NCBI GenBank assembly: GCA_937900975.1
Contig: CALCPC010000830.1
Coordinates: 1 to 7,692 of the forward strand
Direction of reading: 5' to 3'
Length of the DNA: 7,692 nucleotides
Origin: an uncultured Paracoccaceae bacterium
GTDB lineage: Bacteria > Pseudomonadota > Alphaproteobacteria > Rhodobacterales > Rhodobacteraceae
Of this stretch, positions 1 to 6,809 are shown piece after piece. The notes beneath the pieces were generated by a model. That model made no database searches, had not been told where the DNA came from, and worked only from the letters and a program-made list of their open reading frames with translations. The first letter of the stretch is position 1. Each line of letters begins with the position of its first letter. The position numbers were made by a program, and so were the translations under genes.

Positions 1-50
1 GCGCCCGCCGCGGCACTGGCGCCTTGCAGCACGCACTGCGGTCGAACCGC
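1..50. other. Short flank downstream of puuB, nothing identifiable
   Basis: These 50 bases lie beyond the stop codon of the intact puuB-like gene and run to the window edge. I see no start codon with a ribosome binding site. There is no stem followed by a T-run that would make a convincing intrinsic terminator. A weak four-base-pair stem (gcag/ctgc) around 26-39 is too small to interpret. Where the operon ends therefore cannot be decided from this window. Confidence 0.3.
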
Positions 51-1358
51 TTAAAACCCCAGCCGGGCGCGCAGCGCGTACCAGCTCATCGCTAAAACCA
101 AAAGCGGATGACGCAGACGGCCGCCGCCGGGAAACCGCGTGTGGCGCAAGGCCGCCATCGTATCAAAACCGCCGGCCTCCCCCGCCACGGCCTCGGCCAC
201 CAGCCGCCCGGCGACCGAGGTCATCGCGACCCCCTGCCCCGAATAGCCCGCCGCCACGATCCGGCGGGGTCCAAGCCGCGCAAAATAGGGCATGCGGCGC
301 AGCGTAATGCCAAGCGTCCCGCCCCAAGCATAATCGATGCGAACATCGCGGAGCGCAGGGTAAACCGCCGCCATCCGCGCGCGCACCAACCCCGCGATAT
401 CGCGGGGAAAGCGATAGGAATAGGTCTCGCCACCGCCGAAAAGCATCCGATTGTCGGCAGAGAACCGGTAGTAGTTCACGACGAATTGGGAATCCGCGAC
501 ACATCCGTCGCTGGGGATCATCGCCCGCGCCCGGTCAGGGCCCAAGGGTTCGGTCGCGGCGATAAAGTTGTTGATCGGCATCACCCTTTCGCCGATGGGC
601 GGCGCAAGATCGCCGGTGTAGCCGTTGGTGGCGAACACGATGTGCTCGGCCAGGACGTGGCCTTGCGGCGTTTCGATCCTTTGCGGCGTCGTGTCGGTGA
701 TGCGGCGGACCGGCGATGTCTCAAAGATCTGGACGCCCGCGGACATGGCCGCGCGGGCCAGGCCCAGCGCATAGTTCAGCGGGTGCAAATGCCCGGCATC
801 GGCGTCGAAATAGCCGCCGGCGTAATAGTCCGATCCGGTTTCGATGCGGATCTCTTTGCGGTCGAGCGGCGTGATGTGGCCATAGCCGTAGCGTTCGGCC
901 AGATGTGCGGCCTCTTCATGGGCATGGCGGGCGCCCGCCTTCGTCACCTCGCCGTGGACGGCGCCGGCCTTGAGGTCGCAGGCAATGGCGTGGCGCGCGA
1001 CACGGTCGCGAAGCACGACCTTGGCGTCGAGCGCGATCCGCCAAAGCTCTGCCGCGCGGCTGGGTCCGACCTCGGCCTCCAAATGGCGCATCGCAACCCG
1101 GGGGCCGGTCGCGATCTGCCCGCCATTGCGCCCCGACGCGCCCCACCCGACCCGATGCGCGTCCAAAAGCACGACCGAAAACCCTTTCTCGGCCAAATGC
1201 AGCGCCGTCGAAAGCCCGGTAAACCCCGCCCCGATCACACAGACATCCGCCGTCGTTTCCCCCAGAAGCGCGGGCCTTTCGGGGTGGGGATTGGCCGTCG
1301 CGGCGTAATAGCTGGGCGCATGCTGGCCCAAACGGTCGTTGGCGGTCAGAAGGTCCAT
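51..1358 (-). CDS. puuB: Gamma-glutamylputrescine oxidase-like FAD oxidoreductase (copy 1, intact)
   Basis: A 435-residue flavoprotein of the DadA/PuuB (DAO) family. It probably oxidises gamma-glutamylputrescine to gamma-glutamyl-aminobutyraldehyde, releasing ammonia and H2O2, in the cytoplasm. Visible motifs: the FAD dinucleotide-binding GAGFTG at about 43-48, acidic D66 closing the Rossmann fold, GWGASGRNGGQ at 71-81, GHLHPLN at 189-195, IDYAWGG at 341-347, and the C-terminal FAD-contacting GYSGQG at 371-376. Its length is close to that of E. coli PuuB (about 426 residues). I chose the ATG at 1358 because it overlaps the upstream puuA stop as TGATG, a typical translational-coupling arrangement. 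An in-frame ATG at 1391 would add 11 residues that look like puuA read in another frame. It is the last gene of the operon visible here. The family assignment is secure. The exact amine substrate is inferred from the neighbouring puuA and potFGHI, and related oxidases act on other gamma-glutamylated amines or on glycine derivatives. Confidence 0.87.
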   Translation of the reverse strand: MDLLTANDRLGQHAPSYYAATANPHPERPALLGETTADVCVIGAGFTGLSTALHLAEKGFSVVLLDAHRVGWGASGRNGGQIATGPRVAMRHLEAEVGPSRAAELWRIALDAKVVLRDRVARHAIACDLKAGAVHGEVTKAGARHAHEEAAHLAERYGYGHITPLDRKEIRIETGSDYYAGGYFDADAGHLHPLNYALGLARAAMSAGVQIFETSPVRRITDTTPQRIETPQGHVLAEHIVFATNGYTGDLAPPIGERVMPINNFIAATEPLGPDRARAMIPSDGCVADSQFVVNYYRFSADNRMLFGGGETYSYRFPRDIAGLVRARMAAVYPALRDVRIDYAWGGTLGITLRRMPYFARLGPRRIVAAGYSGQGVAMTSVAGRLVAEAVAGEAGGFDTMAALRHTRFPGGGRLRHPLLVLAMSWYALRARLGF

Positions 1359-2719
1359 CAGACATTCAGCAGGAGATGCTCCCGCTCCCATGGTGAAATA
1401 ACGGCGAGAAAGCTTTCGGCCTCGTGGCGTTTGAGGGCTCGGAAGACCTCACAAAAGGGTTGGCCGAGAAGCTCGGTGATGCGCGGCTCCGCCTCGCACG
1501 CGTCCAACGCCTCACGCAGCCCCCGCGGCAGCGCGTGGTCATAGTCATAAGCCTCGCGCGAGACGGGCGGGCGCGGCGTCAGCCCCTCCTTCATGCCGAG
1601 ATAGCCGCAGGCAAGACTGGCCGCGAAGGCAAGATAAGGGTTGGCATCCATCCCAACGATCCGGTTCTCAACCCGGCGCGCCGCAGCGCTTGAGACCGGC
1701 ACCCGCAGCCCCGTCGTGCGGTTGTCCGGCCCCCATTCAAGGTTGATCGGCGCCGACCCGCTGGCCACGTAGCGCCGATAAGAATTCACGTAAGGCGCCA
1801 GCATCGGGATGACATGCGGCAGATAGGTTTGCAAACCGGCGAGATAGCCCGAGAAAAGCGCGGTTTCGCCGTCATCCGGCCCGGTAAAGATATTGGCCCC
1901 GGAGCCGGTCTCAACCACCGACTGGTGGATATGCATGGCAGAGCCGGGCTGATGCTGCATCGGCTTTGCCATAAAGGTCGCGAAACATTTATGGCGCAAC
2001 GCGGCCTCGCGGATCGTACGTTTGAAGAAAAACACCTGATCGGCCAGCGCCAGCGGATCGCCATGGACGAAGTTGATCTCGATCTGCCCGGCGCCGCCCT
2101 CTTGGATGATGGTGTCGAGCTCGAAACCCTGTGCCTCGGCGAAATCGTAGATGTCGTCGATCACCGGGCCGTATTCGTCGACCGCGCTCATCGAATAGGC
2201 CTGGCGGGAGGCCGCGACCCGCCCGGTCCGGCCAAGAGGCGGCTCGATCGGCTGATCGGGATCGGTGTTGGGTTTGGTCAGGTAGAACTCCATCTCCGGC
2301 GCCACGACCGGGCGCCAGCCTTCCGCGGCATAAAGCGCCAGCACGCGCCGCAGAACATTGCGCGGGGCCAGTCCGAAGGGCCGGCCGGACAGGTCCTGGA
2401 CGTCGTGGATGACCTGGACCGTAACATCCTCGGCCCAAGGGCTGGCCGCGACGGCGGCAAGGTCGGGGACCAGCACCATATCGCTTTCGGTCCATTGGTT
2501 GACGATACCCATGTCGACATAGTCGCCATCGATGGTCTGATAGAAGATCGACGTCGGCAGGTAGAGCCGTTCGGACCGGGCGAATTTGGCCGAGGGCATC
2601 GCTTTGCCCCGGCTGATGCCCGGCATGTCTGCGATCACACATTCGACCTCTTCGATCCGCCGGCCGCCCAGCCAAGTGCGGGCGGCGGCGGGCAAACGCT
2701 CTGTCCAGTCCTCGGTCAT
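1358..2719 (-). CDS. puuA: Gamma-glutamylputrescine synthetase-like (glutamine synthetase family)
   Basis: A 453-residue member of the glutamine synthetase fold, probably the ATP-dependent ligase joining glutamate to putrescine as the first step of the Puu pathway. Visible: an N-terminal beta-grasp region (about 20-105) and then the catalytic barrel. Metal and substrate residues are recognisable as PEMEF (E142, E144), QEGGAGQIEIN (E207, E214), the ATP-site H263 in GSAMHIHQS, R316 in the NSYRRY segment, DNRTTGLRVP (R334) and VENRIVGMDANPYLA (E351, R353). The Tyr adenylylation motif of GlnA (NLYDLP-like) is absent; HALPRGL (396-402) occupies that place, so GlnE control is unlikely. The ATG at 2719 begins MTEDWTERLP, with a weak GGA ribosome site 7 nt upstream. 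An in-frame ATG at 2809 would translate the intergenic palindrome and is not credible. The gene starts 127 nt after potI, behind a large hairpin. The stop overlaps puuB as TGATG. Glutamylation of another amine (ethanolamine, other polyamines) cannot be excluded; the adjoining PotF-type transporter favours putrescine. Confidence 0.85.
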   Translation of the reverse strand: MTEDWTERLPAAARTWLGGRRIEEVECVIADMPGISRGKAMPSAKFARSERLYLPTSIFYQTIDGDYVDMGIVNQWTESDMVLVPDLAAVAASPWAEDVTVQVIHDVQDLSGRPFGLAPRNVLRRVLALYAAEGWRPVVAPEMEFYLTKPNTDPDQPIEPPLGRTGRVAASRQAYSMSAVDEYGPVIDDIYDFAEAQGFELDTIIQEGGAGQIEINFVHGDPLALADQVFFFKRTIREAALRHKCFATFMAKPMQHQPGSAMHIHQSVVETGSGANIFTGPDDGETALFSGYLAGLQTYLPHVIPMLAPYVNSYRRYVASGSAPINLEWGPDNRTTGLRVPVSSAAARRVENRIVGMDANPYLAFAASLACGYLGMKEGLTPRPPVSREAYDYDHALPRGLREALDACEAEPRITELLGQPFCEVFRALKRHEAESFLAVISPWEREHLLLNV

Positions 2720-2775
2720 GGTGACATCCAAAATTGCTGTGGGACGAACGTGGCGCCTTTCCAGGCTGGGCGCGA

Positions 2776-2841
2776 GCGGAAAATCCCCCCGCGGGACGGC
2801 CCCACCCACCCCCCCTGCCGTCCCGCGGGGGGATTTTCCGC
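2776..2841. repeat. Perfect 25-bp inverted repeat with G-rich 16-nt loop (palindromic element 1)
   Basis: The arms at 2776-2800 and 2817-2841 are exact reverse complements over 25 bases. They enclose a 16-base loop (2801-2816) that reads AGGGGGGGTGGGTGGG on the minus (transcribed-sense) strand, which can supply four G3 tracts. The element begins 5 nt after the potI stop codon and ends 56 nt before the puuA start. No U-run follows the stem on the mRNA, so it is not a canonical intrinsic terminator. An mRNA-stabilising or processing hairpin that separates the expression of the transporter from that of the catabolic genes is plausible, in the manner of intercistronic REP-type hairpins. The remaining 2720-2775 stretch, the puuA leader, shows no clear promoter hexamers. 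Confidence 0.85.
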
Positions 2842-2846
2842 ACCCT

Positions 2847-3632
2847 TCACCGCTGTCGCCGCACGAGGATAAGCGCGCCGATCAAGCCCAGCGCCACGGC
2901 CACGATGATCAGCGTCGCCAACGCATTGACATCGGGGCTGACGCCAAGCCGCACCTTGGAAAAGATCACCATCGGCAGCGTCGAGGCGCCCGGACCCGAA
3001 ACAAAGCTTGCCACCACCACGTCGTCGAGGCTGAGCGTAAAGGCCAACAGCCATCCCGCCGCCAGCGCTGGTGCAATCAGGGGCAGCGTGACATCGCGCA
3101 TCACCTCATAGGGCCGCGCGCCAAGATCGGCGGCCGCCTCCTCCAGGCTTTCCTCAAGCCCCAGCAGCCGCGATTGCACGACCACGGCGACATAGGCCAG
3201 GCAAAAGACACTGTGGGCCAGGATCACCGTCGCGATGCCCCGGCCCGCCGGCCAGCCGACCGTCCGCTCCATAGCGACAAACAGCAAAAGCAGCGAGAGC
3301 CCGGTGATCACTTCGGGCATCACCAGAGGCGCGGTCGCCATCCCCGCCAAGATCGGGCGCCCCCAAAACCCACCGATCCGAACCAGGGCCAGCGCCGTCA
3401 TCGTCCCCAAAACCACGGCCAGGGTGGCAGAGGTGGCCGCGATCAGAAGGCTTAGACGGAAGGCCTGGCCGATCTGCGCATCGCTGAAAAGCGCCCCATA
3501 CCAACGCAGCGAAAACCCGCCCCAAACCGTAACAAGCTCAGACGCGTTAAAGGAATAGACGACCAAAACCACGATCGGCGCGTAAAGAAAAACGAACCCC
3601 ACAAACGCAAGCATCCAGAAAACCGGCCTCAT
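2847..3632 (-). CDS. potI: Putrescine ABC transporter permease PotI
   Basis: A 261-residue inner-membrane permease of the MetI/PotC type, one of the two channel subunits of the putrescine importer. It has about six hydrophobic segments, starting with a membrane span at about 5-27. The conserved EAA loop that docks onto the ATPase is clear: E165-A166-A167 with G171 and the LP pair at 183-184. Stretches such as LVTVWGGFSLRWYG (33-46), TAPLVMPEVITGLSLLLLF-like text (100-118), FTLSLDDVV (198-206) and SFVSGPGASTLPM (209-221) match what I know of E. coli PotI. The start ATG at 3632 overlaps the potH stop as ATGA and has a strong GGAGG site 4 nt upstream. A much longer in-frame ORF reaching 3893 is only potH read in another frame. 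The stop is followed at once by palindromic element 1. The length is somewhat below E. coli PotI (281 residues), mainly at the N-terminus. Confidence 0.92.
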   Translation of the reverse strand: MRPVFWMLAFVGFVFLYAPIVVLVVYSFNASELVTVWGGFSLRWYGALFSDAQIGQAFRLSLLIAATSATLAVVLGTMTALALVRIGGFWGRPILAGMATAPLVMPEVITGLSLLLLFVAMERTVGWPAGRGIATVILAHSVFCLAYVAVVVQSRLLGLEESLEEAAADLGARPYEVMRDVTLPLIAPALAAGWLLAFTLSLDDVVVASFVSGPGASTLPMVIFSKVRLGVSPDVNALATLIIVAVALGLIGALILVRRQR

Positions 3633-4561
3633 CGCGCCTCCACCACCCGGCGCAAAAACAGAAGTGGCAGGACCACGACGCCCAGCATCACAACAGCGAC
3701 AGAGGCCGCCAGCGGCCAGTCGCGGGCCGAAAAGAACGCGTTCCAAAGCACTTGCCCGATCATCAAACTGTCGGGCCCACCCAACAGCGCGGGGATCACG
3801 TATTCTCCGATCACGGGGATGAAAACCAGCATGGAGCCTGCAACGACACCCGGCAGCGAAAGCGGCAGTGTCACGGTGAAAAACACAGTCCACGCGCCCG
3901 CGCCAAGATCGGCGGCGGCCTCAGCCAGACTTTCGTCCCGCCGCACCAGTGCTGCGTAAAGCGGCAGGATCATGAAGGGGAGGTAGGTGTAGACCGTGCC
4001 CACATAGACCGCGAACACCGTTTGGCGCATCACCAGCGGCGCGTCGATCACGCCCAGCGTCGAAAGCACCGAGTTGATCAGCCCATTGGTGTTCATCAGC
4101 CCGATCAGCGCATAAACCCGCAACAGGAACGACGTCCAAAAGGGCAGCACCACCAGCATCAGCAACACGGCGCGCCGCGGCTCGGGGCTGGTCGCAATGA
4201 CGTAAGCCATAGGGTAGCCGATCAACAGCGCAAGCAGCGTCGCCACCGCTGCGATCTTCACGGCATTCAGATAGGCCGACAGGTAGAGACTGTCGGTCAA
4301 AAGAAACGCATAATTCTCCAAATCCCCCTGAAAACCGTCCGGCCCGAAAAGGGGCGTGTAGGGCGGGCGCGCCAGCATCGGATCGCCCAGCGAAATCGCA
4401 GCCACCACCAAAAACGGCGCGGCGAAGAAAACACTTAGAAAAAGCAGGGGCAAAAGCACGATAATGAGCCGGAAACCGCCCCCCTGTCTTCCCCCGGCAC
4501 GGCGGGCGGGGGTGGGAGGGTGGGAGCCCGCCGTGCCGGGGGAAGACAGGGGGGCGGTCAA
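3629..4561 (-). CDS. potH: Putrescine ABC transporter permease PotH
   Basis: An inner-membrane permease of 310 residues if translation begins at the TTG at 4561. The TTG overlaps the potG stop as TTGA. Hydrophobic spans begin at about residue 32. The EAA loop is DESLAEAAADLGAG (209-222: E214-A215-A216, G220, then LP at 232-233). GGPDSLMIG (261-269) and ARDWPLA (279-285) are strongly PotH-like. Residues 2-29 are Gly/Pro/Arg-rich low complexity and are encoded entirely by the 84-nt palindrome at 4475-4558. The start is therefore uncertain. TTG-4561 fits translational coupling, whereas a GTG at 4459 (leaving 276 residues) would skip the palindrome but lacks a visible ribosome site and would cut into the first membrane span. 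E. coli PotH also has an N-terminal cytoplasmic extension of roughly this length, so an extension is tolerated in the family. The product and C-terminal two thirds are secure; the first 30 residues are not. Confidence 0.88.
   Translation of the reverse strand: MTAPLSSPGTAGSHPPTPARRAGGRQGGGFRLIIVLLPLLFLSVFFAAPFLVVAAISLGDPMLARPPYTPLFGPDGFQGDLENYAFLLTDSLYLSAYLNAVKIAAVATLLALLIGYPMAYVIATSPEPRRAVLLMLVVLPFWTSFLLRVYALIGLMNTNGLINSVLSTLGVIDAPLVMRQTVFAVYVGTVYTYLPFMILPLYAALVRRDESLAEAAADLGAGAWTVFFTVTLPLSLPGVVAGSMLVFIPVIGEYVIPALLGGPDSLMIGQVLWNAFFSARDWPLAASVAVVMLGVVVLPLLFLRRVVEAR
3637..3641 (-). promoter_or_regulatory. Ribosome binding site of potI
   Basis: GGAGG on the minus strand, 4 nt before the potI ATG and inside the last codons of potH. 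It supports the start at 3632 over the longer upstream in-frame ORF and shows that potI can initiate independently as well as by ATGA coupling. Confidence 0.65.
4475..4558. repeat. Perfect 33-bp inverted repeat with G-rich 18-nt loop (palindromic element 2) in the 5' end of potH
   Basis: The arms at 4475-4507 and 4526-4558 are exact reverse complements over 33 bases. The 18-base loop (4508-4525) reads GGGGGTGGGAGGGTGGGA on the plus strand, an ideal four-tract G-quadruplex pattern with one-base loops; the mRNA carries the C-rich complement. The element is 84 nt long, starts at the last base of the potG stop codon and fills codons 2-29 of the TTG-initiated potH frame without a stop. Its design resembles element 1 at 2776-2841: a C6 run in the outer arm, a GC-rich inner arm and a GGGTGGG-type loop, but in the opposite orientation. 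This suggests a shared palindromic repeat family. A folded stem here would occlude potH initiation or separate the potG and potH messages. Confidence 0.87.
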
Positions 4562-5700
4562 GCCGTCAGCCCCCCACCGTCCGCCGCGGCCCCGCCCCCG
4601 TCAACAGCCGCCTCAGGCTCAACCGCCAGCACCCCGGCCTCTGCCGCGGCACTCAAAACCTTCAAAACCGTCCCATCGTTGAGCCGCAGTTTGAACATCG
4701 TCCGGTCGCCCAGATAAGCCCGCTCCTCAACCACCGCTTGCAGCGCGTTGTCGGCCTGCGCCGCGCCGGCGGCGATCCGCATCTTCTCGGGCCGAACCGC
4801 CAGCGCCACGGGCTGGCGCGCGGACAATCCCGACGCCGGGGGAACCACAAACCCACCGCCCGGCGTCCGGATCCGCATCAGATCCGGCGCCGCCACATCC
4901 ACCGTCCCCTCAAAAAGGTTCACGCTTCCAAGAAAACCCGCGACGAACCGGGATTGCGGCTGTTCATAGACCGCGCGGGGCGCGCCGATCTGCCGGATCT
5001 CGCCGGCCTCCATGACGCCGATCCGGCTGGCCAGCGTCATCGCCTCCACCTGGTCATGGGTGACCACAATGAACGTGACCCCACGGCGCGCTTGCAGCGC
5101 GCGCAGCTCAAACTGGGTCTCTTCGCGCAGCTTTGCGTCGAGCGCGCCCAAGGGCTCGTCCAGCAGCAAAAGCTTCGGGCGCTTGATCAGCGCCCGCGCC
5201 AGGGCCACACGCTGGCGCTGACCGCCCGACAGCTGATGCGGCCGGCGGTCGCCGAAGGTTTCAAGACGCACCAGCCGCAGCATCTCTTCGACCCTTTGCC
5301 CGATCTCGGCCCGCGCCACCCCCTCGCGCACCAGGCCATAACCGACATTGCGCGCGACGCTCATATGCGGAAACAGCGCATAGGATTGGAACATCATATT
5401 GGTCGGTCTGGCATAGGCGGGCACGCCCGCCATGGTCTGGCCGTCGATCTCTATCCGACCGCTGTCGGGATGCTCAAACCCCGCGAGCATCCGCAAAAGC
5501 GTGGACTTTCCGCACCCCGACCCGCCGAGCAGGCAAAAAAGCTCCCCCCGCGCGATGTCGAGCGTGACACCGTTGACGGCGACAAAGCCGCCGAACCGCT
5601 TAACGACGCGATCAAGCCGCACGAAGGGGCGCGTTTCGCCGACATCCCCGGCCCCGAGGGGCAGGTTGGGATCGGCGGCCTTGGCTCCGGGATCTGTCAT
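4558..5700 (-). CDS. potG: Putrescine ABC transporter ATP-binding protein PotG
   Basis: A 380-residue cytoplasmic ATPase that powers putrescine import through PotH/PotI. The nucleotide-binding domain (about 26-260) has Walker A GGSGCGKST (59-67), the Q-loop in NMMFQSYALFP (Q105), signature LSGGQ (157-161), Walker B LLLLDEP (177-183, catalytic E182), D-loop GALD (185-188) and switch H215 in VVTHDQ. GSVNLFEG (258-265) leads into a C-terminal TOBE-type regulatory region with VRPEKM (302-307). LLRMLAGFE and NMMFQSYALFPHM are close to E. coli PotG as I know it, favouring PotG over PotA. All catalytic motifs are intact. The protein ends in a Gly/Ala tail (about 366-380) right where palindromic element 2 begins. 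The ATG at 5700 lies 23 nt after the potF stop and has only a poor ribosome site. The stop overlaps the potH TTG as TTGA. Confidence 0.94.
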   Translation of the reverse strand: MTDPGAKAADPNLPLGAGDVGETRPFVRLDRVVKRFGGFVAVNGVTLDIARGELFCLLGGSGCGKSTLLRMLAGFEHPDSGRIEIDGQTMAGVPAYARPTNMMFQSYALFPHMSVARNVGYGLVREGVARAEIGQRVEEMLRLVRLETFGDRRPHQLSGGQRQRVALARALIKRPKLLLLDEPLGALDAKLREETQFELRALQARRGVTFIVVTHDQVEAMTLASRIGVMEAGEIRQIGAPRAVYEQPQSRFVAGFLGSVNLFEGTVDVAAPDLMRIRTPGGGFVVPPASGLSARQPVALAVRPEKMRIAAGAAQADNALQAVVEERAYLGDRTMFKLRLNDGTVLKVLSAAAEAGVLAVEPEAAVDGGGAAADGGGLTA

Positions 5701-5711
5701 GCGCTCTGCCG

Positions 5712-5724
5712 GGCCCCTTGGGCC
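5712..5724. other. Small hairpin in the potF-potG gap
   Basis: A 5-bp GC stem (5712-5716 with 5720-5724) and 3-nt loop sit between the potF stop codon and the potG start. Short stem-loops after a binding-protein gene often stabilise the upstream message, which lets the binding protein be made in excess over the membrane subunits. The stem is short enough that chance formation in GC-rich DNA is quite possible. Confidence 0.25.
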
Positions 5725-6803
5725 TACTGCCCGGTTTTCACCCGGGTCCAGGTGCGCGTGACGGTCCGGTCCAGGCGGCTGTCATAGGCCACGCTCGACC
5801 AAAGATTGGCCTTTGCGGCATCGGTTGGAAAAATGCCGGGATCGGATTTGATGTCCTCCTCGACCAATGGCATGGAGGCCGCATTGGCGTTGGCATACCA
5901 AACGTAATTGGTGATATCGGCGGTGATCTGAGGCTCCATCACAAAATTGATGAACGCATGCGCGGCCTCGGGGTTAGGCGCGTCGACCGGGATCGCCAGC
6001 ATGTCGTACCAGCCAAGCGCGCCCTCGTTCGGGATCGAATAGCCGATCGCGAAGCCATTCCCGGCCTCTTCGGCGCGGGCGGCGGCGATGAACACCTCGC
6101 CCGACCAGCCACCCGCCACACAGATCTCGCCCGTTGCCAGATCCGAGATGTATTGGGAGGAGTGGAAGTAGCGGATATAAGGCCTGACCCGTTCCAACAC
6201 CGCTTCGGCCTTCTCGAAGTCTTCCGCCTCGGTCGTCATCGGGTCACCGCCGGCGTAATTGATCGCCGCCGGCAGGATCTCGGTCGGGGCGTCGAGGAAT
6301 GAAACGCCGCACGCGCTGAGCTTTTCCATATTCTCAGGCTCAAAAACCAGGGCCCAACTGTCGACGGGCGCGTCTTCGCCCAGGATTTCGGTCACTTTGT
6401 CAACGTTATAGCCGATGCCGGTCGTGCCCCACATATAGATCACGCTGTGCGCGTTGTCCGGGTCATAGGCGGAGGCCGCGTCCATCAGGTCGGGGTCCAT
6501 ATTGGCGAGGTTCGGCAGTTTGGTTTTGTCGAGCGGCTGATAGGCGCCCGCCGCGATCTGGCGCTGCAAGAAGTCCGAGGTGGGCACCACCAGGTCATAG
6601 CCGGAATTGCCGGCCAGCATCTTCGCCTCCAGCACCTCGTTGCTGTCATAGACGTCGTAATTCACGGCAATCCCGGTTGCCGCGGTGAATTTCTCCAACG
6701 TGTCCTCGGCGATGTAGTCCGACCAGTTGTAGATGTTGAGCGTTCCCTCTGCGGCCGCAGGCGCCGCGATCAGTAGGGTTGAGGCAAGAAGCAGATTTTT
6801 CAT
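5724..6803 (-). CDS. potF: Periplasmic putrescine-binding protein PotF
   Basis: A 359-residue periplasmic solute-binding protein of the PotD/PotF family that delivers putrescine to PotHI. A short signal peptide (positive K2, hydrophobic 4-14, A-A-A at 16-18, likely cleavage before E19) has no lipobox Cys. The mature protein begins with the family hallmark YNWSDYI (25-31). From memory of the E. coli PotF structure, the ligand residues correspond here to W27, S28, Y30, E175, W233, D267 and Y303, all kept. Two positions differ: the VPSASF segment is VPTSDF (73-78) and the usual Asp of the WxGD-type motif is E236. YFHSSQYISDLATGEICVA (212-230) is also strongly PotF-like, and the length matches the family. 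C165 and C228 match the two cysteines of E. coli PotF. The ATG at 6803 has AGGGA 6 nt upstream and lies 18 nt after the first stop of the broken puuB copy. Ligand preference for putrescine over spermidine is likely but inferred. Confidence 0.94.
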   Translation of the reverse strand: MKNLLLASTLLIAAPAAAEGTLNIYNWSDYIAEDTLEKFTAATGIAVNYDVYDSNEVLEAKMLAGNSGYDLVVPTSDFLQRQIAAGAYQPLDKTKLPNLANMDPDLMDAASAYDPDNAHSVIYMWGTTGIGYNVDKVTEILGEDAPVDSWALVFEPENMEKLSACGVSFLDAPTEILPAAINYAGGDPMTTEAEDFEKAEAVLERVRPYIRYFHSSQYISDLATGEICVAGGWSGEVFIAAARAEEAGNGFAIGYSIPNEGALGWYDMLAIPVDAPNPEAAHAFINFVMEPQITADITNYVWYANANAASMPLVEEDIKSDPGIFPTDAAKANLWSSVAYDSRLDRTVTRTWTRVKTGQ

Positions 6804-6809
6804 CTTTAG

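Noticed and set aside
108..1544. A 478-codon open frame on the plus strand opposite puuB and puuA
   Set aside because: The product is Arg/Gly-rich with no recognisable domain, and the minus strand holds two well-supported enzymes. Long antisense open frames are expected in GC-rich codon-biased genes.
2720..2809. A 30-residue N-terminal extension of puuA from an ATG at 2809
   Set aside because: The extra residues are read from the palindromic element and leader and have no place in the family; MTEDWTERLP at 2719 is the natural start.
2776..2841. Palindromic element 1 as a Rho-independent terminator
   Set aside because: The stem is strong, but no U-run follows it on the transcribed strand, and the downstream puuA and puuB genes have no visible promoter of their own.
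1814..2872. A 352-codon open frame on the plus strand opposite puuA
   Set aside because: Antisense shadow of a clear glutamine synthetase-family gene; His/Arg/Gly-rich composition and no family resemblance.
3633..3893. An 87-residue N-terminal extension of potI
   Set aside because: It is potH coding sequence read in another frame; the ATGA overlap with GGAGG upstream fixes the start at 3632.
3752..4438. A 228-codon open frame on the plus strand opposite potH
   Set aside because: Very rich in His, Gln and Arg, which is the usual reverse image of hydrophobic permease codons; not a credible protein.
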